DNA of 7,824 bases, from contig JAEWBW010000160.1 of NCBI GenBank assembly GCA_023390955.1, positions 1 through 7,824 of the forward strand. Direction: 5' to 3'. The translations under genes were made by a program, and so were the position numbers. The notes beneath the pieces are model-generated. The model had not been told where the DNA came from. It saw nothing but the letters and a program-made list of their open reading frames with translations, and did no database searches. How positions within the stretch are numbered: the stretch's first letter is position 1; the number at the start of each line of letters is the position of its first letter. This document shows, piece after piece, positions 5,893 through 7,824 of this stretch. The DNA comes from Pseudomonadota bacterium. Its GTDB lineage: Bacteria; Pseudomonadota; Alphaproteobacteria; Rhizobiales; Xanthobacteraceae.

Positions 5893-6594
5893 ATGGAGAC
5901 GGCGCAAATGCTCACCGAGTCGATTACCACCCAGGTCCACAGCAGCAAGGCAGCGCCTGGCCACACCGTCTCCGACCAGTTCGGCGCCCTCACCGGCCAT
6001 GTCGGCATCGTCGCCACCGAGTTCAGCTACCACAAGGACGAGGAAATCTACGGCGAGGACGAGCCGGCCGAATATGTCTACCAGGTCGTCTCCGGCGCCG
6101 TGTGCAGCTACAAGCTCCTCTCCGACGGCCGCCGACAGATCGGCGCCTTCCACCTTCCGGGCGACGTCTTTGGGCTCGAATCCGGCCCCACACACCGCCT
6201 CGCGACCGAGGCCATCATCGACACCAATGTGCGCCTCGTGAAGCGCTCCAGCCTCGAGAAGGCCGCCGGTTCCGACGTGGAGGTCGCGCGCAAGCTCTGG
6301 GCGATCACCGCCGGCGAGCTGCGCCACGCCGAGGACCACATGCTGCTGCTGGGCCGCAAGACCGCGATGGAGCGTGTCGCGACCTTCCTGCTGGAAATGG
6401 ACCGCCGCCTCGCCGTCGCCGGCATGATGGCGCTGCCGATGTGCCGCCGCGATATCGGCGACTATCTCGGCCTGACCTTGGAAACGGTGTCGCGCGCGCT
6501 GTCGCAGCTCCACACCCAGGGCATTCTCGGCTTCTCCGGCGCCCGCCAGATCATGCTGCGCAACCGTCAGCGCCTGCAGCATCTCGACGCCTGA
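5893..6594 (+). CDS. fixK2: CRP/FNR-family transcription activator FixK2
   Basis: Activator of microaerobic, denitrification and symbiotic genes, binding TTGA-N6-TCAA boxes. It has 233 residues from the ATG at 5893. The beta-barrel sensor domain covers about 30-130 with PGDVFG at 89-94, followed by a long dimer helix (about 135-165) and the helix-turn-helix (about 180-215; CRRDIGDYLGLTLETVSRAL). L196, E197 and R201 match, with a one-residue shift, the DNA-contact residues L195, E196 and R200 of Bradyrhizobium FixK2. C184 matches redox-sensitive C183. There is no FNR-type N-terminal cysteine cluster, so it does not sense oxygen through an iron-sulfur centre and depends on FixLJ for its response. 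An in-frame ATG at 5908 has a better ribosome-binding site (GGAG at 5895-5898) and would give 228 residues; the true start is open. It ends in a strong terminator. Confidence 0.96.
   Translation: METAQMLTESITTQVHSSKAAPGHTVSDQFGALTGHVGIVATEFSYHKDEEIYGEDEPAEYVYQVVSGAVCSYKLLSDGRRQIGAFHLPGDVFGLESGPTHRLATEAIIDTNVRLVKRSSLEKAAGSDVEVARKLWAITAGELRHAEDHMLLLGRKTAMERVATFLLEMDRRLAVAGMMALPMCRRDIGDYLGLTLETVSRALSQLHTQGILGFSGARQIMLRNRQRLQHLDA
5895..5898 (+). promoter_or_regulatory. Ribosome-binding site favouring an internal fixK2 start at 5908
   Basis: GGAG lies nine bases before the in-frame ATG at 5908 and overlaps the upstream ATG at 5893, which itself has no purine-rich site before it (the preceding stretch is pyrimidine-rich). 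Both starts keep all known domains. The length of known FixK2 (232 residues with C183) fits the 5893 start better, so the evidence conflicts. Confidence 0.4.
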
Positions 6595-6614
6595 GTTTTC
6601 CTCCCCACCCACTT

Positions 6615-6647
6615 GGCCGGCCGAAATCCGTTTCGGCCGGCCTTTTT
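6615..6647 (+). terminator. Intrinsic terminator of fixK2
   Basis: A perfect 12-base inverted repeat, GGCCGGCCGAAA (6615-6626) and TTTCGGCCGGCC (6631-6642), with loop TCCG, is followed by TTTTT (6643-6647) and then CGTTT. It starts 20 bases after the fixK2 stop. On the minus strand the hairpin is followed by AAGTGGG rather than T, so it is a poorer terminator for the convergent MFS gene, although the stem would still form at that transcript end. Confidence 0.95.
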
Positions 6648-6653
6648 CGTTTG

Positions 6654-7824
6654 TTAGACGGAAGTGCGCCGCGTCTCCGGCATCACCAGGACGATCAGCA
6701 GCATGCCGATCGCCGCGACGCATGCGAGCCCGATGAAGGCGGTGCTGCTGCCGAACTTGTCGCTGACGAAGCCGCCGAGCACCGTGGAGAGCGAGGCGCC
6801 GATGCCGGTCGCCGTGCCCACCACGCCCTGCGCGAGGTTGAAGTGCCCGCTGCCGAAGGCGACGTCTGCGACGATCAGCGGGATCATCACCGCGAACACG
6901 GCGGCCGTGATGCCGTCAAACACCTGCACCAGCACCAGCAGATAGGGATCGCGCACGGTCGCAAACAGCAGGCCACGAATGGCGAGCGCGCCGAATCCGA
7001 TCAGCAGCAGCGGCCGCCGGCCCCATTGCTGCGCCTTGCGCCCGACCGTCGGCGACATCAGCGCGACGATGGCCTGCGGCACGACGATGCAGGCAGCGAT
7101 CAGCACCGTCGCCCATTGGCTGGAGCGCGCCGTCACCGCGCTCGCCATCAAGGGCAGCATCGTCGCGTTGGCAAGCTGCAGGAAGAACACGGCGATCGCG
7201 AAGATCAGCAGCGGCTTCTGCCGCAGCAAGTGCCATACATTGGTGTCGCCACGATCGGCCGATTCCCGCGGCATCGAGCCGTGGCAGCGGGCGATGTCGA
7301 CCTCGTGCTCGCGGATCCGCGACAGCGCGAGGAGCGTGGGGATCACGAGAAGCGCGGTGACGAGGAACACCGAGCGGCTCGACAGCAGATAGCCGGCGGT
7401 GCCCATCACGGCCGCCGCGACCCCGTTGCCGAGCGAGGCAAAGCGCGCATTGCGGCCTAGCCGTTCGCCGATCGCGAGCGGTCCGACCAGGCCAAGGCTG
7501 ATGGCGGCGATCGCCGGGCCCAGCACGCAGCTCGCCGCAGCGTGCAGGGTCGCGGCCGCGACGACCACCGGAAAGACCGGCATCGCGGCATAGGCGAGCG
7601 CGCAGCAGCCGATCGTGGCGATCGCAAGCCCGGCCACCAGGCGCTCGGATTTCGCGGCATCAATGATGGCGCCGCCCGGCATCTGGCCGATCAGCCCGAC
7701 AATGCCGCCGATCGACAGCACGAGGCCGATCTCGACCTGGGTCCATTTCTGCGTCGTCAGATAGACCGCGATGAACGGACCAAAGCCGGTCTGGACGTCG
7801 GCGAGGAAGAAGATGAACCAGTCG
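6654..7824 (-). CDS. Major facilitator superfamily permease, N-terminus cut by window edge
   Basis: Inner-membrane secondary transporter. 389 residues are visible and the frame is open to the right edge (first visible residues DWFIFFLADVQTGFGPF, which look like transmembrane helix 1), so probably only about 10-20 residues are missing; the in-frame GTG at 7721 is internal. Hydrophobic helices fill the sequence in the usual 6+6 pattern, with a polar central loop around visible residues 175-205 (RIREHEVDIARCHGSM). Motif A-like loops are degenerate between helices 2 and 3 (GQMPGGAIID, ending at D55) and clearer between helices 8 and 9 (GRKAQQWGRRP, about 261-271). The C-terminus is MPETRRTSV with the common PET ending. 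The substrate is not recognisable; multidrug or metabolite efflux are possible. It converges on fixK2 with about 60 bases between stops, and nothing in the window links it to oxygen control. Confidence 0.92.
   Translation of the reverse strand, partial: DWFIFFLADVQTGFGPFIAVYLTTQKWTQVEIGLVLSIGGIVGLIGQMPGGAIIDAAKSERLVAGLAIATIGCCALAYAAMPVFPVVVAAATLHAAASCVLGPAIAAISLGLVGPLAIGERLGRNARFASLGNGVAAAVMGTAGYLLSSRSVFLVTALLVIPTLLALSRIREHEVDIARCHGSMPRESADRGDTNVWHLLRQKPLLIFAIAVFFLQLANATMLPLMASAVTARSSQWATVLIAACIVVPQAIVALMSPTVGRKAQQWGRRPLLLIGFGALAIRGLLFATVRDPYLLVLVQVFDGITAAVFAVMIPLIVADVAFGSGHFNLAQGVVGTATGIGASLSTVLGGFVSDKFGSSTAFIGLACVAAIGMLLIVLVMPETRRTSV

Noticed and set aside
5806..6723. Minus-strand open frame of 305 codons opposite fixK2
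   Set aside because: It is antisense to a certain fixK2, passes through the terminator hairpin, and has low-complexity A/G/H/R composition with no recognisable domain.
5880..7460. Plus-strand open frame of 526 codons through fixK2 and the MFS gene
   Set aside because: It crosses the fixK2 terminator and reads antisense through a clear transporter; its composition is R/H/Q-rich, as expected from a GC-rich shadow frame.
7721..7721. GTG at 7721 as the start of the MFS gene
   Set aside because: The frame stays open to the right edge and the upstream residues form a convincing first membrane helix, so the GTG is an internal valine codon.

Overview
The window is a GC-rich alphaproteobacterial segment carrying the oxygen-response regulatory cluster of a Bradyrhizobium-type rhizobium. 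Three things point there. The FixL key residues fall at exactly the numbers known for Bradyrhizobium japonicum/diazoefficiens FixL (heme ligand H200, distal H214/I215/R220/L236/I238, phospho-acceptor H291). The FixN metal ligands fall at H131, H280, H330, H331, H418 and H420. The gene order (stress protein, CBS protein and fixNOQP on one side; fixL, fixJ, a lone receiver and fixK2 on the other) is the Bradyrhizobium arrangement as I remember it. From memory the FixL sequence, especially its N-terminal PAS domain, is not identical to strain USDA110, so this is probably another Bradyrhizobium species.

Layout. Minus strand, left half: a tandem universal-stress-protein gene (2145-2978), a two-CBS-domain gene (1684-2109), then fixN, the catalytic subunit of the cbb3 high-affinity oxidase, which starts at 1460 and runs off the left edge. 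Plus strand, centre: fixL (TTG start at 3190), fixJ (4711-5328), a single-domain response regulator (about 5425-5823) and fixK2 (5893-6594), closed by a strong intrinsic terminator (6615-6647). Minus strand, right end: an MFS permease (6654 to the right edge) that converges on fixK2 and lacks only its N-terminus.

How it works together. Low oxygen releases FixL kinase activity; FixL phosphorylates FixJ; FixJ-P activates fixK2; FixK2 then activates target genes through TTGA-N6-TCAA boxes. The window shows one perfect FixK-type box before fixN (1517-1530), a second one between fixJ and the receiver gene (5341-5354), and an imperfect one before the stress-protein gene (3042-3055). All three lie at distances that fit class II activation. 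An inverted repeat (5821-5836) just before fixK2 is a good candidate for the FixJ operator. The output is the cbb3 oxidase for microaerobic and bacteroid respiration, plus two small soluble proteins that may sense adenylate/energy state.

The main system is known biology. The points most worth following are the FixK-box-controlled lone receiver, which could act as a FixT-like feedback protein on FixL, and the USP-CBS pair wedged between sensor and oxidase. I saw no tRNA, rRNA, CRISPR array, insertion sequence or sign of recent transfer.
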